This document shows positions 16,988 through 24,955 of a stretch of 59,427 bases of DNA, one piece after another (the first letter of the stretch is position 1; every line of letters starts with the position of its first letter). The stretch covers positions 1 to 59,427 of the forward strand of contig NZ_SMBU01000032.1 in NCBI RefSeq assembly GCF_004342485.1, read 5' to 3'. The notes under the pieces are model-generated. The model had not been told where the DNA came from, searched no databases, and worked only from the letters and a program-made list of their open reading frames with translations. The DNA comes from Roseateles saccharophilus. GTDB taxonomy: Bacteria; Pseudomonadota; Gammaproteobacteria; Burkholderiales; Burkholderiaceae_C. The translations under genes and the position numbers were made by a program.

Positions 16988-18054
16988 GGCTGAACCTCGT
17001 CAATCTTGAACGGCAGGGTGATCTCGACGGCGAAGCCCCCGGGCGTCTCGCCCCATTGCAGGCGGGCGCGGCCGCCGTATTGCGCGTCCAGGCGCTCGCG
17101 CAGGTTGCGCAGGCCGTGGCCGAGGCCGCTCTCACGCGCTGGCGTGGCGGGCATGGGGTTGCGCACGGCCAGGTGCAGCCAGCCGTCGCGTGCCAGGGCC
17201 TCGATCTGCAGCAGGCCGCCGTCATCGCGCGGGCGCAGGCCGTGCTTGAGGGCGTTCTCGGCCAGCGGCTGCAGCGTCAGCGGCGGCAGCAGCGCGGCGA
17301 GGCTGTCGGCGGGCGCGTCGAAGGCGAAGCGCAGCTTGTCGCCCAGGCGCTGCTTTTCGATGGCAAGGTAGTGCTGCACCAGGCCCAGCTCGTCTTCCAG
17401 CCGGATGCGCTCGCGGCCGGCCAGCGCCAGGGTCTGGCGGAAGAACTGGGCCAGGTCGATGGTCATGGCGCGCGCCGCCGGTGGGTCCAGGTGGGTCAGC
17501 GCGCTGATGGAGTTCAGGCTGTTGAACAGGAAATGCGGGTCGATCTGCAGGCGCAGCAGCTGCAGCTCCATGTCGCGGGCCAGCAACCGGGCCCGGGCCT
17601 CGCGCGCGGCGGCTGCCTGAGCCGCCTCGACGGCGATCAGCAGGTCATGGGCCAGCACGGCCAGCAGGAAGAAGCCCAGCGCCGCCACCAGGCCCAGGGC
17701 CCATGTGGCCGGGGCCAGGGCGACGAAGCCGGCGCTGCGCCCGAAGGCCAGGCCGGCCATGTTCCAGGCCGCCGCGATGGCCAGCGCCGCGCCCGCCAGC
17801 AGCGCCACGGCCACCGCACGCGTGGCCAGCGCGCGCTGCCAACGGCCCGCGCCGAACGGCTGGCTGCGGCAGACGTAGTAGACCGACAGCGCGGTGAACG
17901 CGAGCACGGCGGCCAGAGGCAGGGTCCAGGCCAGCGCCCAGCCCGGCGGCGCCAGGCCTTCGGCGGCCAGCAGCGCGGCACCCGCGATGCCGGCCAGGGC
18001 CGCGGCCAGCAGATAGGCCGCGAGGCCGCGCCAGTGCGTCAGCAGCGGGTGCAC
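16984..18054 (-). CDS. LytS/YehU-type sensor histidine kinase
   Basis: The 356-residue kinase has about four hydrophobic helices in residues 10-140 (LAAYLLAAALAGIAGAALLA, TLPLAAVLAFTALSVYYV and others) and little periplasmic loop, so it may sense the membrane itself. The His_kinase domain carries the phospho-acceptor H174 in LQIDPHFLFNSLNSIS. The ATPase N-box is LQPLAENALKHGL, and a G-box GLGHGLRNLRERL follows. A GTG start at 18054 is preferred because the upstream ATG at 18105 would overlap the LiaF-like gene by 41 bases. It lies 10 bases after that gene. Confidence 0.87.
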   Translation of the reverse strand: MHPLLTHWRGLAAYLLAAALAGIAGAALLAAEGLAPPGWALAWTLPLAAVLAFTALSVYYVCRSQPFGAGRWQRALATRAVAVALLAGAALAIAAAWNMAGLAFGRSAGFVALAPATWALGLVAALGFFLLAVLAHDLLIAVEAAQAAAAREARARLLARDMELQLLRLQIDPHFLFNSLNSISALTHLDPPAARAMTIDLAQFFRQTLALAGRERIRLEDELGLVQHYLAIEKQRLGDKLRFAFDAPADSLAALLPPLTLQPLAENALKHGLRPRDDGGLLQIEALARDGWLHLAVRNPMPATPARESGLGHGLRNLRERLDAQYGGRARLQWGETPGGFAVEITLPFKIDEVQP

Positions 18055-18064
18055 GCGGCGCGGC

Positions 18065-18799
18065 TCAGTTCTTGATTTCGACGCTGCCGAACAGGGCCTC
18101 GCCACGCAGCACCAGGCGGTGTGCCGGCGTCATCGGCGGCACGGTCTGGTCGTTGACGGCGCCCATCGTCGGCACGATGTGCACGACCACCTGCCAGTCG
18201 CGCGGCACGCGCAGCTCGATGCCGCTGAAGCGGGCCGAGATCTCCAGCACGGCCTCGGGGGCCTCCATGGCGGCCTGGCGCAGGTCCAGCTCGACGCCGC
18301 CGAAAGCCGCGTCGATGCGGCCGCCCTTGAAGCTGCGCGAATCGTTCTGCTGGCGCATACCGCTGAAGTTGGCATCGATGTTGACCTGGTCGCCATGCTC
18401 CAGCGTCGAGGTGTCGAAGGCACAGGCCATGCCGTCGCGGTGGCGGTGCGGGAAGACGCCGCGCAGCAGGATGGACAGGCCGGCCAGGATGACCAGCACG
18501 GGCCACCAGTCGCGCCAGGCCAGATGGGTGTAGCCGAGGTTCTGCGCCGTCAGCAGGCCGCCGACGGTGATGAGGGCCGTGCCGAACAGCCAGCTGCCGG
18601 CGTGGCGCGGCCAGACCAGGCGGGCCAGCCCGAACAGCACCAGGACCAGCGGCCAGAAGGTGTGCAGCAGTGGCAGCCCGAAGGCCTGCAGGTTGTCCAG
18701 CAGGGCCAGCGCGCCAATGCCGATGACGCCGAGGCCAAAGAGGATGCGGCGGCCGGGGTGGCGCAAGGCGTGGCGGCGGCGGATGCGTTCGGATCTCAT
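18065..18799 (-). CDS. LiaF-like membrane protein (DUF5668 plus LiaF C-terminal domain)
   Basis: A 244-residue protein with four hydrophobic helices in two pairs (ILFGLGVIGIGALALLDNL, LLHTFWPLVLVLFGLARLVW, LFGTALITVGGLLTAQNLG, WWPVLVILAGLSILLRGVF). A cytoplasmic beta-rich LiaF C-terminal domain follows, with FKGGRIDAAFGGVELDLRQA and FSGIELRVPRDWQVVV. In Firmicutes LiaF inhibits the LiaS kinase. Here the adjacent kinase and regulator are of the unrelated LytS/LytTR type. Spacing to the kinase is 10 bases, so this is likely a sensory partner. AGGAA precedes the start. Envelope stress is the expected signal, by analogy only. Confidence 0.82.
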   Translation of the reverse strand: MRSERIRRRHALRHPGRRILFGLGVIGIGALALLDNLQAFGLPLLHTFWPLVLVLFGLARLVWPRHAGSWLFGTALITVGGLLTAQNLGYTHLAWRDWWPVLVILAGLSILLRGVFPHRHRDGMACAFDTSTLEHGDQVNIDANFSGMRQQNDSRSFKGGRIDAAFGGVELDLRQAAMEAPEAVLEISARFSGIELRVPRDWQVVVHIVPTMGAVNDQTVPPMTPAHRLVLRGEALFGSVEIKN

Positions 18800-18916
18800 C
18801 GGTGGCTGTTCCTGGGCTGGCAATGCCGCAAGTAGACACGCGCATCGGGCCCGCGGGGCCGCCGTTCCGGCGAATCGACGCACGGCGTCGACGAATCGAC
18901 AACGGGCGGCGCCAAT

Positions 18917-18944
18917 GAAAAAGCCCGGTGCGGGTGCACCGGGC
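18917..18944 (-). terminator. Intrinsic terminator of the phasin gene
   Basis: On the minus strand GCCCGGTGC, loop ACCC and GCACCGGGC form a perfect 9-bp stem, followed by TTTTT. It lies 25 bases after the phasin stop codon. Confidence 0.88.
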
Positions 18945-18968
18945 TTCTCAGGGGATGACAGCGAGCGA

Positions 18969-19523
18969 TCAGGCGGCGCGCTTGGAGGCGCGGGTGGCCG
19001 TCTGCGTGGCCTTGACGGCTTGGGACGTGGCGGCCTGGAAGTTGGTCTCGGCCACTTCGACGGCTTGCTTGGCGGCCTTCTGGACCGACTCGAAGGCGTT
19101 GTTGGCGGCGGCGACAGCCGACTTCACCAGGGCGACGGCGTTCTCGGTGCCGGCCGGGGCGTTCTTGGCGGCGTTGTCGACGACGGAGGTGAACTTCTTC
19201 TGCGCGTCGGCGAACTGGGCTTCGGCAACCTTGGCGACTTCGGAACCGGTGGCCGAGGCGATGTCGTAGATGTGGCGGCTGTAGGAAGCGGCCTTCTCGG
19301 CGGTCGGCTGCAGCAGGGCGGCCTGCAGGGACAGCAGCTCCTGGGCGTCCTTCACGGACAGCGCGGCGGCGGTCGTGTCGGCGGCTTCGGTCAGCGCGGT
19401 GCGGGCGACTTGCAGGTTCAGCTCGACGAGCTTTTCGACGCCTTCGAAGGCCTTGTTCGTCAGGCCGAAGAGGGTTTCGACGTTGGCCTTGTGGGCGGCG
19501 ATGATTTGTTCAGCGGTCAGCAT
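18969..19523 (-). CDS. phaP: Phasin family protein (polyhydroxyalkanoate granule-associated)
   Basis: This 184-residue phasin coats polyhydroxyalkanoate granules. The Phasin_2 domain covers most of the length, from [20 protein letters not shown] through [20 protein letters not shown] to [20 protein letters not shown]. The C-terminus is alanine- and lysine-rich ([20 protein letters not shown]), a common feature of DNA- or granule-interacting phasins. The gene has a clear terminator and a leader containing the same 14-base element found in front of phaR. It stands alone and should be highly expressed during storage. Confidence 0.95.
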   Translation of the reverse strand: MLTAEQIIAAHKANVETLFGLTNKAFEGVEKLVELNLQVARTALTEAADTTAAALSVKDAQELLSLQAALLQPTAEKAASYSRHIYDIASATGSEVAKVAEAQFADAQKKFTSVVDNAAKNAPAGTENAVALVKSAVAAANNAFESVQKAAKQAVEVAETNFQAATSQAVKATQTATRASKRAA

Positions 19524-19564
19524 GGTAGGACTCCGATCAGTGGGTGAATCGATTGCCGTGCTTG

Positions 19565-19579
19565 TTTGCTGCACTGCAA
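19565..19579 (-). promoter_or_regulatory. PhaR operator-like element in front of the phasin gene
   Basis: TTTGCTGCACTGCAA read on the plus strand; its first 14 bases equal those in the phaR leader at 5249. It lies 10 bases downstream of the predicted phasin -10 and 42 bases before the start codon, so a bound repressor would block initiation. Confidence 0.75.
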
Positions 19580-19589
19580 CATGGAACGA

Positions 19590-19617
19590 ATGATAGGGCC
19601 TCGCCGCCGGAATGCAA
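19590..19617 (-). promoter_or_regulatory. Candidate phasin promoter
   Basis: On the minus strand TTGCAT (19617-19612) and TATCAT (19595-19590) are 16 bases apart. The -10 matches consensus at five of six positions; the -35 only at TTG. The position just upstream of the operator-like element supports it. Confidence 0.45.
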
Positions 19618-19631
19618 GAACTTTTTGTGCG

Positions 19632-19658
19632 GTGCAGCAAAACTAGGGATTGCTGCAC
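19632..19658 (+). promoter_or_regulatory. Inverted TTGCTGCAC half-sites upstream of the histone-deacetylase-family gene
   Basis: GTGCAGCAA (19632-19640) and TTGCTGCAC (19650-19658) are perfect complements with a nine-base spacer. Each holds the TGCTGCAC core of the PhaR-like element. They lie 40 bases before the following start codon and about 70 bases from the phasin operator. Confidence 0.55.
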
Positions 19659-19698
19659 GCGGCGGGCCTGGCGGGCGGGGCGCGGCTATCGTCCGGGC

Positions 19699-20646
19699 AT
19701 GCTGGCCTTCCACTATGACAACCATGTGTTGCCGCTGCCGCCCGGCCACCGTTTTCCGCAGTCCAAGTACCGGCTGCTGCGCGAACACTTCCTGCGCCAG
19801 CCCGGCGGGCTGGGGCTGAGCCTGGCGCCGGCGGCGACCGAGGCCGAGCTGCTGCTGGCGCACACGCCCGAGCATGTCGACGCGGTGCTGCAGGGCCATC
19901 TGGGCGCGGCGGCCCAGCGCGAGATCGGCTTCCCGTGGAGCCCGGCCATGGCCGAGCGTTCGCGGCGCTCGGTCGGCGCGACCATCGCCGCCGCGCGTGC
20001 GGCGCTGGCCGAGGGCGTGGCGGCCAGCCTGGCCGGCGGCACCCACCATGCCTATGCGGACAAGGGATCGGGCTTCTGCGTCTTCAACGACGTGGCCGTG
20101 GCCGCGCGGCTGATGCAGGCCGAATGGTGTCGAAGCCAGCGCAGCCAGCTGCACGTGCTGGTCATCGACCTGGACGTGCACCAGGGCAATGGCACGGCGT
20201 CCATCTTCCGGGGCGACGACACGGTGTTCACCTTCTCGATGCACGGCGAGAAGAACTTCCCCTTCCGCAAGGAGGCGAGCGACCTGGACGTGGGCCTGCC
20301 CGACGGCTGCGGCGATGCCGACTACCTGGCCGCGCTGGACGGCGCGCTGGACGAGGTCTGGCGGCGCCTGGTGCTCTGCCCGCCTGGCCTGGCCTTCTAT
20401 CTGGCGGGCGCCGACCCGCACGAGGGCGACCGCCTGGGGCGGTTGAAGCTGACCCACGCCGGCCTGGCCGAGCGCGACCGCCGCGTGCTGGCGGCGCTGC
20501 GCGAGCGCCGCATCCCGGTGGCACTGAGCATGGCGGGCGGCTATGGCCACGATCTTGCGACGACCGTGGCTGCCCAGGTCAACACGCTGAATCTGGCGGC
20601 CGACTCCTGGGCGGCCTGGCAGCGCATGAAAGAATGCCCCGCATGA
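19699..20646 (+). CDS. Histone deacetylase family protein
   Basis: A 315-residue arginase/deacetylase-fold enzyme. The catalytic histidine pair and tunnel are in GGTHHAYADKGSGFCVFND. Zinc ligands are the Asp and His of VIDLDVHQGNGT and the Asp of LAGADPHEGD. The transition-state residue, usually Tyr or His, lies near SMAGGYGHDL. Bacterial members deacetylate acetyl-lysine on proteins such as acetyl-CoA synthetase (AcuC) or small amides; the substrate here is unknown. The gene heads an eight-gene run and is divergent from the phasin gene. PhaR-type half-sites lie upstream, which links it to storage metabolism by inference. Confidence 0.9.
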   Translation: MLAFHYDNHVLPLPPGHRFPQSKYRLLREHFLRQPGGLGLSLAPAATEAELLLAHTPEHVDAVLQGHLGAAAQREIGFPWSPAMAERSRRSVGATIAAARAALAEGVAASLAGGTHHAYADKGSGFCVFNDVAVAARLMQAEWCRSQRSQLHVLVIDLDVHQGNGTASIFRGDDTVFTFSMHGEKNFPFRKEASDLDVGLPDGCGDADYLAALDGALDEVWRRLVLCPPGLAFYLAGADPHEGDRLGRLKLTHAGLAERDRRVLAALRERRIPVALSMAGGYGHDLATTVAAQVNTLNLAADSWAAWQRMKECPA

Positions 20647-21083
20647 CGTCCCGCCCCCAGCCCGACACCCGCGACGCCTATCCCCGCTTCGTTCCCCTGA
20701 CCACCCGCTGGATGGACAACGACGTCTATGGCCATCTGAACAACGTCGTCTACTACAGCCTCTTCGACACGGCGGTGAACAGCCTGCTGATCGAGGCTGG
20801 CGCGCTGGACATCCATGGCGGCGAGGTCATCGGCCTGGTCGTCGAGACGCATTGCAACTTCTTCGAGTCGCTGGCCTTCCCGCAGCGCATCGAGGCCGGC
20901 GTGCGCGTCGCCCACCAGGGGCGCTCCAGCGTGCGCTACGAGATCGGCCTGTTCGCCGAAGGAGCGCCGACCTGCGCGGCGCGCGGCCACTTCGTCCATG
21001 TCTACGTCGACCGCGACAACCGCCGCCCGGTGGCCGAGCTGCCCACCGCCTACCTTGACGCCCTGAAGACCCTGACCCCATGA
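20643..21083 (+). CDS. Acyl-CoA thioesterase, 4-hydroxybenzoyl-CoA thioesterase family
   Basis: This 146-residue hotdog-fold protein carries the family signature RWMDNDVYGHLNNVVYYSLFD, where the Asp of YGHLNN's upstream DND acts as the catalytic acid in 4HBT enzymes. The helix LGVV-equivalent GLVVETHCNFFESLAFP and the strands RSSVRYEIGLFAEG follow. It is predicted to hydrolyse acyl-CoA thioesters; the chain length is not predictable. Its start overlaps the stop of the deacetylase gene by four bases (ATGA), so the two are coupled. Confidence 0.9.
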   Translation: MTSRPQPDTRDAYPRFVPLTTRWMDNDVYGHLNNVVYYSLFDTAVNSLLIEAGALDIHGGEVIGLVVETHCNFFESLAFPQRIEAGVRVAHQGRSSVRYEIGLFAEGAPTCAARGHFVHVYVDRDNRRPVAELPTAYLDALKTLTP

Positions 21084-21793
21084 GCCGATTCGACATGCCC
21101 ACGCCTGCGCAGACCGCCGCCGTGGACGAAGCCATCACCAGCCGCCACTCGCTGCGCGCCTTCCTGCCGACGCCGGTGCCGCGCCAGACCGTCGAGGACA
21201 TCCTCGCCGTCGCGTCGCGCGCGCCCTCGGGCACCAACACCCAGCCCTGGCAGGTGCATGTGCTGACCGGTGCGGCGCTGGAGCGCGTGCGCTCGCGCCT
21301 GCACGCGGCCTATCTGGACCCCGCGCAGAACGCGGCCAACCAGGAGGAGTACGCCTACTACCCCGTCGAGTGGCGCAGCCCCTACATCGACCGCCGCCGC
21401 AAGGTGGGCTGGGACCTCTACGGCCTGCTCGGCATCGCCAAGGCCGACAAGGCCCGCATGCAGGTCCAGCACGGCCGCAACTTCCTCTTCTTCGACGCGC
21501 CGGTGGGCCTGTTCTTCACGATCGACCGCGTCATGGAGCAGGGCTCCTGGCTGGACTACGGCATGTTTCTGCAGAACGTCATGGTGGCGGCGCGCGCGCG
21601 CGGCCTACACACCTGTCCGCAGGCGGCCTTCACGCAGTTCCATGCACTGATCGCCGAGGAACTGCAGCTCGGGCCCGAGCAGATGCTGGTCTGCGGCATG
21701 TCGCTGGGCCATGCCGACCCGCGGGCCATCGAGAACAGCCTCGTCACCGAGCGTGCGCCGGTGGCCGAGTTCACGCGTTTCCTGGAGCAGTGA
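21080..21793 (+). CDS. Nitroreductase family flavoprotein
   Basis: The 237-residue product belongs to the FMN-dependent nitroreductase family. FMN-contact motifs are visible: SRHSLRAFLPTPVPRQT at the N-terminus, ASRAPSGTNTQPWQVHVL, and MLVCGMSLGHADPRA near the end. SWLDYGMFLQNVMVAARARGLHT is the conserved dimer helix. Such enzymes reduce nitro, quinone or enone groups using NAD(P)H; the physiological substrate is unknown. It overlaps the thioesterase gene by four bases and the following transporter by one base, showing a tight operon. Confidence 0.92.
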   Translation: MSRFDMPTPAQTAAVDEAITSRHSLRAFLPTPVPRQTVEDILAVASRAPSGTNTQPWQVHVLTGAALERVRSRLHAAYLDPAQNAANQEEYAYYPVEWRSPYIDRRRKVGWDLYGLLGIAKADKARMQVQHGRNFLFFDAPVGLFFTIDRVMEQGSWLDYGMFLQNVMVAARARGLHTCPQAAFTQFHALIAEELQLGPEQMLVCGMSLGHADPRAIENSLVTERAPVAEFTRFLEQ

Positions 21794-23133
21794 TGGCGCT
21801 GCACGGAGCCGAACTGGGCCTGGCCTGGGCAACGCCTTTCGCCGGCCTGCTGCTGTCCATCGCCGCGATGCCGCTGGCCGCGCCGGCGGTCTGGCACCAC
21901 CATTTCGGCAAGATCGCCGCGGCCTGGGCGCTGGCGCTGCTGCTGCCCTTCGGCCTGAGCTTCGGCGCCGCGGCGACCGGCGGCGTGCTGGTGCACACGC
22001 TGGTCGAGGAATACCTGCCCTTCACCATCCTGCTCTGCGCCCTCTACACCGCGGCGGGCGGCATCTACATCCGCGGCAACCTGCACGGCAGCCCGGCACT
22101 GAACGCCGGCCTGATGGCGCTGGGCGCCGTGCTCGCGAGCTTCATGGGCACGACGGGCGCGTCCATGCTGCTGATCCGCCCGCTGATCCGCGCGAACGAC
22201 AACCGCCGCCACAACGCGCATGTCGTCGTCTTCTTCATCTTCATCGTCAGCAATGTCGGCGGCTCCCTGACGCCGCTGGGCGACCCGCCGCTCTTCCTCG
22301 GCTTCCTGCAGGGCGTGGGTTTCCTCTGGACCACCGAGCACCTGTGGGCCCAGACCCTGTTCCTGCTCGTCGCGCTGCTGGCCGTGTTCTGCCTCATCGA
22401 TGCCTGGCTCTACAGCCGCGAGGGCGTGACCCGCGTCGACCCCACGCCCGACATGCCGGCTCTGGGCATCGAGGGCGGCATCAACCTGCTGCCGCTGGCC
22501 GCGGCCGTCGGCCTGGTGCTGATGAGCGGTACCTGGAAGCCCGGCGTCGTGCTCGACCTCTGGGGCACGCCGCTGCCGCTGCAGGCCCTGCTGCGCGACC
22601 TGGGCCTCGTCGCGGTGACGGCCGCTTCGCTGTGGCTGACGCCGGCCGGCGTGCGCGAGAAGAACCGCTTCAGCTGGGCGCCGATGGAGGAGGTGGCCAA
22701 GCTCTTCGCCGCGATCTTCCTGACCATGGTGCCCGTCATCGCGATGCTCAAGGCCGGCCCCGCCGGCGTGTTCGCGCCGCTGGCGGCCCTGCTGGGCGGC
22801 ACCGACGGCCAGCCTTCGACCGCGGCCTATTTCTGGCTGACCGGCGGCCTGTCCTCGGTACTGGACAACGCGCCGACCTATCTCGCCTTCTTCAACCTCG
22901 CCGGCGGCGATGCGCAGCGGCTGATGGGCGAGGGCGCCGCGGTGCTGGCCGCCATCTCCGGCGGCGCTGTCTTCATGGGCGCGATGACCTACATCGGCAA
23001 CGCGCCCAATTTCATGGTCAAGGCGATTGCCGAGGAGCGCGGCGTGAAGATGCCGAGCTTCGGCGGCTATCTGCTCTGGTCCGGTGCGGTGCTGCTGCCG
23101 CTGCTCTTCGTGATGGCATGGCTATGGATGTGA
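21793..23133 (+). CDS. NhaD/CitMHS-type sodium:proton antiporter
   Basis: This 446-residue membrane protein has about twelve hydrophobic segments and fits the ion transporter superfamily branch containing NhaD and CitMHS_2. Diagnostic stretches are FMGTTGASMLLIRPLIRAN and IVSNVGGSLTPLGDPPLFLG in the first half, and GGLSSVLDNAPTYLAFFN plus MGAMTYIGNAPNFMVKAI in the second. These are the two inverted hairpin regions that bind the ion or substrate. Sodium/proton exchange is most likely; organic anion transport is the alternative. The start ATG shares a base with the previous stop (TGATG). Confidence 0.85.
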   Translation: MALHGAELGLAWATPFAGLLLSIAAMPLAAPAVWHHHFGKIAAAWALALLLPFGLSFGAAATGGVLVHTLVEEYLPFTILLCALYTAAGGIYIRGNLHGSPALNAGLMALGAVLASFMGTTGASMLLIRPLIRANDNRRHNAHVVVFFIFIVSNVGGSLTPLGDPPLFLGFLQGVGFLWTTEHLWAQTLFLLVALLAVFCLIDAWLYSREGVTRVDPTPDMPALGIEGGINLLPLAAAVGLVLMSGTWKPGVVLDLWGTPLPLQALLRDLGLVAVTAASLWLTPAGVREKNRFSWAPMEEVAKLFAAIFLTMVPVIAMLKAGPAGVFAPLAALLGGTDGQPSTAAYFWLTGGLSSVLDNAPTYLAFFNLAGGDAQRLMGEGAAVLAAISGGAVFMGAMTYIGNAPNFMVKAIAEERGVKMPSFGGYLLWSGAVLLPLLFVMAWLWM

Positions 23134-24110
23134 AACCGAAGATCCTGGTCGCCCGGCGCGCGCCGGCGGCGGTGCTCGAGAAGCTCTCGGCCCATTTCGA
23201 TGTCGACTGCCACGCGGGCGACGCGCCGCTGAGCCCCGAGGAGCTGCGCGCGCGGCTGCAGGGCAAGGCCGGCGTCTACATCACCGGCACCGAGCGCATC
23301 ACGGCCGAACTGCTGGACGCCTGCCCGGCGCTGCGCGCCGTCTGCACGATGACCGTGGGCTACAACCACATCGACCTGGCCGCCTGCACGGCGCGGCGCG
23401 TGCTGGTCAGCAACACGCCCGACGTGCTGACCGAGACGACGGCCGACTTCGGCTTCGCGCTGCTGATGGCCACGGCGCGGCGCATGAGCGAGGGCGAGCG
23501 CCTGCTGCGCGACGGCGGCTGGAAGAGCTGGGCCTGGGATTTCCTGGCCGGCTCGGAGGTCCATGGCACGACGCTGGGCATCCTCGGCATGGGCCGCATC
23601 GGCCAGGCCATCGCGCGCCGCGGGCGTTTCGGCTTTCGCATGAAGGTGATCTATCACAACCGTTCGCCGCTGCCGGCCGGCATCGAGGCCGAGCTCGACG
23701 CTCGCCGTGTCGCCAAGGACGAACTGCTGCGCCAGGCCGACCACCTCGTGCTGGTGCTGCCCTATTCGGCCGAGTCCCACCATTGCATCGCCGCGGCCGA
23801 GCTGGCGCTGATGAAGCCGACGGCGACGCTCGTCAACATCGCCCGCGGCGGCATCGTCGACGAGGATGCGCTGGCTGCCGCGCTGCGCGAGCGCCGCATC
23901 GCGGCGGCGGGCCTGGACGTCTTCGAAGGCGAGCCGCGCGTGAACCCCGCGCTGCTGACCCTGCCCAACGTCGTGCTGACGCCCCATATCGCCAGCGCGA
24001 CGATGCCCACGCGCCTGGCCATGGCCCATCTCGCGGCCGACAACCTCGTCGCCGCGCTGACCGGCGCGGCGCCGCCGACCCCGCTGAACCCGGAAGTCCT
24101 CTCCGCATGA
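23124..24110 (+). CDS. D-2-hydroxyacid dehydrogenase (glyoxylate/hydroxypyruvate reductase-like)
   Basis: A 328-residue D-isomer-specific dehydrogenase. The Rossmann motif is TLGILGMGRIGQAIARRG, the substrate arginine is in LVNIARGGIVDEDAL, the paired Glu in AAAGLDVFEGEP, and the catalytic His in LTPHIASAT. MTVGYNHIDLAA is the conserved substrate-binding loop. The nucleotide pocket with YHNRSPLPA suggests NADPH (Arg after His-Asn), as in GhrB-type glyoxylate reductases. The start at 23124 overlaps the transporter by ten bases; ATG at 23118 is equally possible. The reaction is likely reduction of glyoxylate or hydroxypyruvate. Confidence 0.88.
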   Translation: MDVKPKILVARRAPAAVLEKLSAHFDVDCHAGDAPLSPEELRARLQGKAGVYITGTERITAELLDACPALRAVCTMTVGYNHIDLAACTARRVLVSNTPDVLTETTADFGFALLMATARRMSEGERLLRDGGWKSWAWDFLAGSEVHGTTLGILGMGRIGQAIARRGRFGFRMKVIYHNRSPLPAGIEAELDARRVAKDELLRQADHLVLVLPYSAESHHCIAAAELALMKPTATLVNIARGGIVDEDALAAALRERRIAAAGLDVFEGEPRVNPALLTLPNVVLTPHIASATMPTRLAMAHLAADNLVAALTGAAPPTPLNPEVLSA

Positions 24111-24925
24111 AACGCCGCCTGCTCTACCTGCTCCCCCTGCTGCCCGCGCTCGCCTTCGCCCAGGGCGCCAGGCACAAGGACAAGGCCGAGCCGCCGCCCG
24201 CGCCTGCACTGCTGCCTGCGTCGGCGCCCGCCGAAGACAAGGCGCCGCGCGACGCCAACAAGTTCGCCGCGCTGTCCCTGCTCGGCGACAGCGTGCAGCT
24301 CATCAGCCTGACGCCGGCGCGCGGCGACACCGTGCAGACCGGCGAGTGGACGGCGGCGCCGGCGGGCGGCCTCGACAACGCGGTGCTGCAGGCCGTGAAC
24401 GCCGCCGTCGCGTCCTCGGCCCAGGGCCGCGAGGCCAAGCTCTACACCTCGTCCACGCGCAGCCTGTTCGGCGACCCGGCGGCCCTGTTCGTCGACGGCC
24501 GGCTCAGCCTGCCCGGCAAGCTCGGCGAGGCCGTGCGCCAGAGCGGCGCGGCGCGGCTGCTGCTCGTCACGCGCAGCCGCCAGGAGCCGGCCCTGGCCGG
24601 CGCGCTGCCGGCGCGCATCCTGACCAGCCTGGAAGGCCCCGGCTTCGTGCTCGACCAGCGCCCCGCCGAGCAGATCGGCTTCGATGGCCAGGCGGGCCTG
24701 CCGGTGCTGGCGCCCTATGTGTCCATCCGCGTGGCCCTCGTCGACCTGGCCGACCTCAAGCTCAAGCGTGAGCAGTCGCTCGCGGTGGCGAGCCGCCTGC
24801 CGGTCAGCCGCGCATCGGCGGCCAATCCCTGGGCCGCGACGACGGCCGAGCAGCGCGTGAAGGCGCTGCAGGCGCTGATCGAGACCGAGTTGCCGAAGGC
24901 GGTGCTGTCCCTGGTCCAACCCTGA
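24107..24925 (+). CDS. Exported hypothetical protein
   Basis: I do not recognise this 272-residue protein. It has a signal peptide (MKRRLLYLLPLLPALAFAQG) and then a low-complexity proline/alanine stretch (residues 27-45). A mixed alpha/beta body follows, with FAALSLLGDSVQLISLTPAR, a central RLLLVTRSRQEPA strand and a C-terminal helix (VKALQALIETELPKAVLSLV). No catalytic motif or membrane helix is seen, so a periplasmic role is likely. It overlaps the dehydrogenase stop by four bases (ATGA) and precedes rmuC by 30 bases, so it belongs to the operon. Confidence 0.75.
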   Translation: MKRRLLYLLPLLPALAFAQGARHKDKAEPPPAPALLPASAPAEDKAPRDANKFAALSLLGDSVQLISLTPARGDTVQTGEWTAAPAGGLDNAVLQAVNAAVASSAQGREAKLYTSSTRSLFGDPAALFVDGRLSLPGKLGEAVRQSGAARLLLVTRSRQEPALAGALPARILTSLEGPGFVLDQRPAEQIGFDGQAGLPVLAPYVSIRVALVDLADLKLKREQSLAVASRLPVSRASAANPWAATTAEQRVKALQALIETELPKAVLSLVQP

Positions 24926-24955
24926 CGCGCCGGTCGCTGCTGGGACAATGGCCGT

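Noticed and set aside
18870-18900. CRISPR-like or tandem repeat from two CGAATCGAC words
   Set aside because: Only two nine-base copies occur with irregular spacing. This is insufficient for an array.
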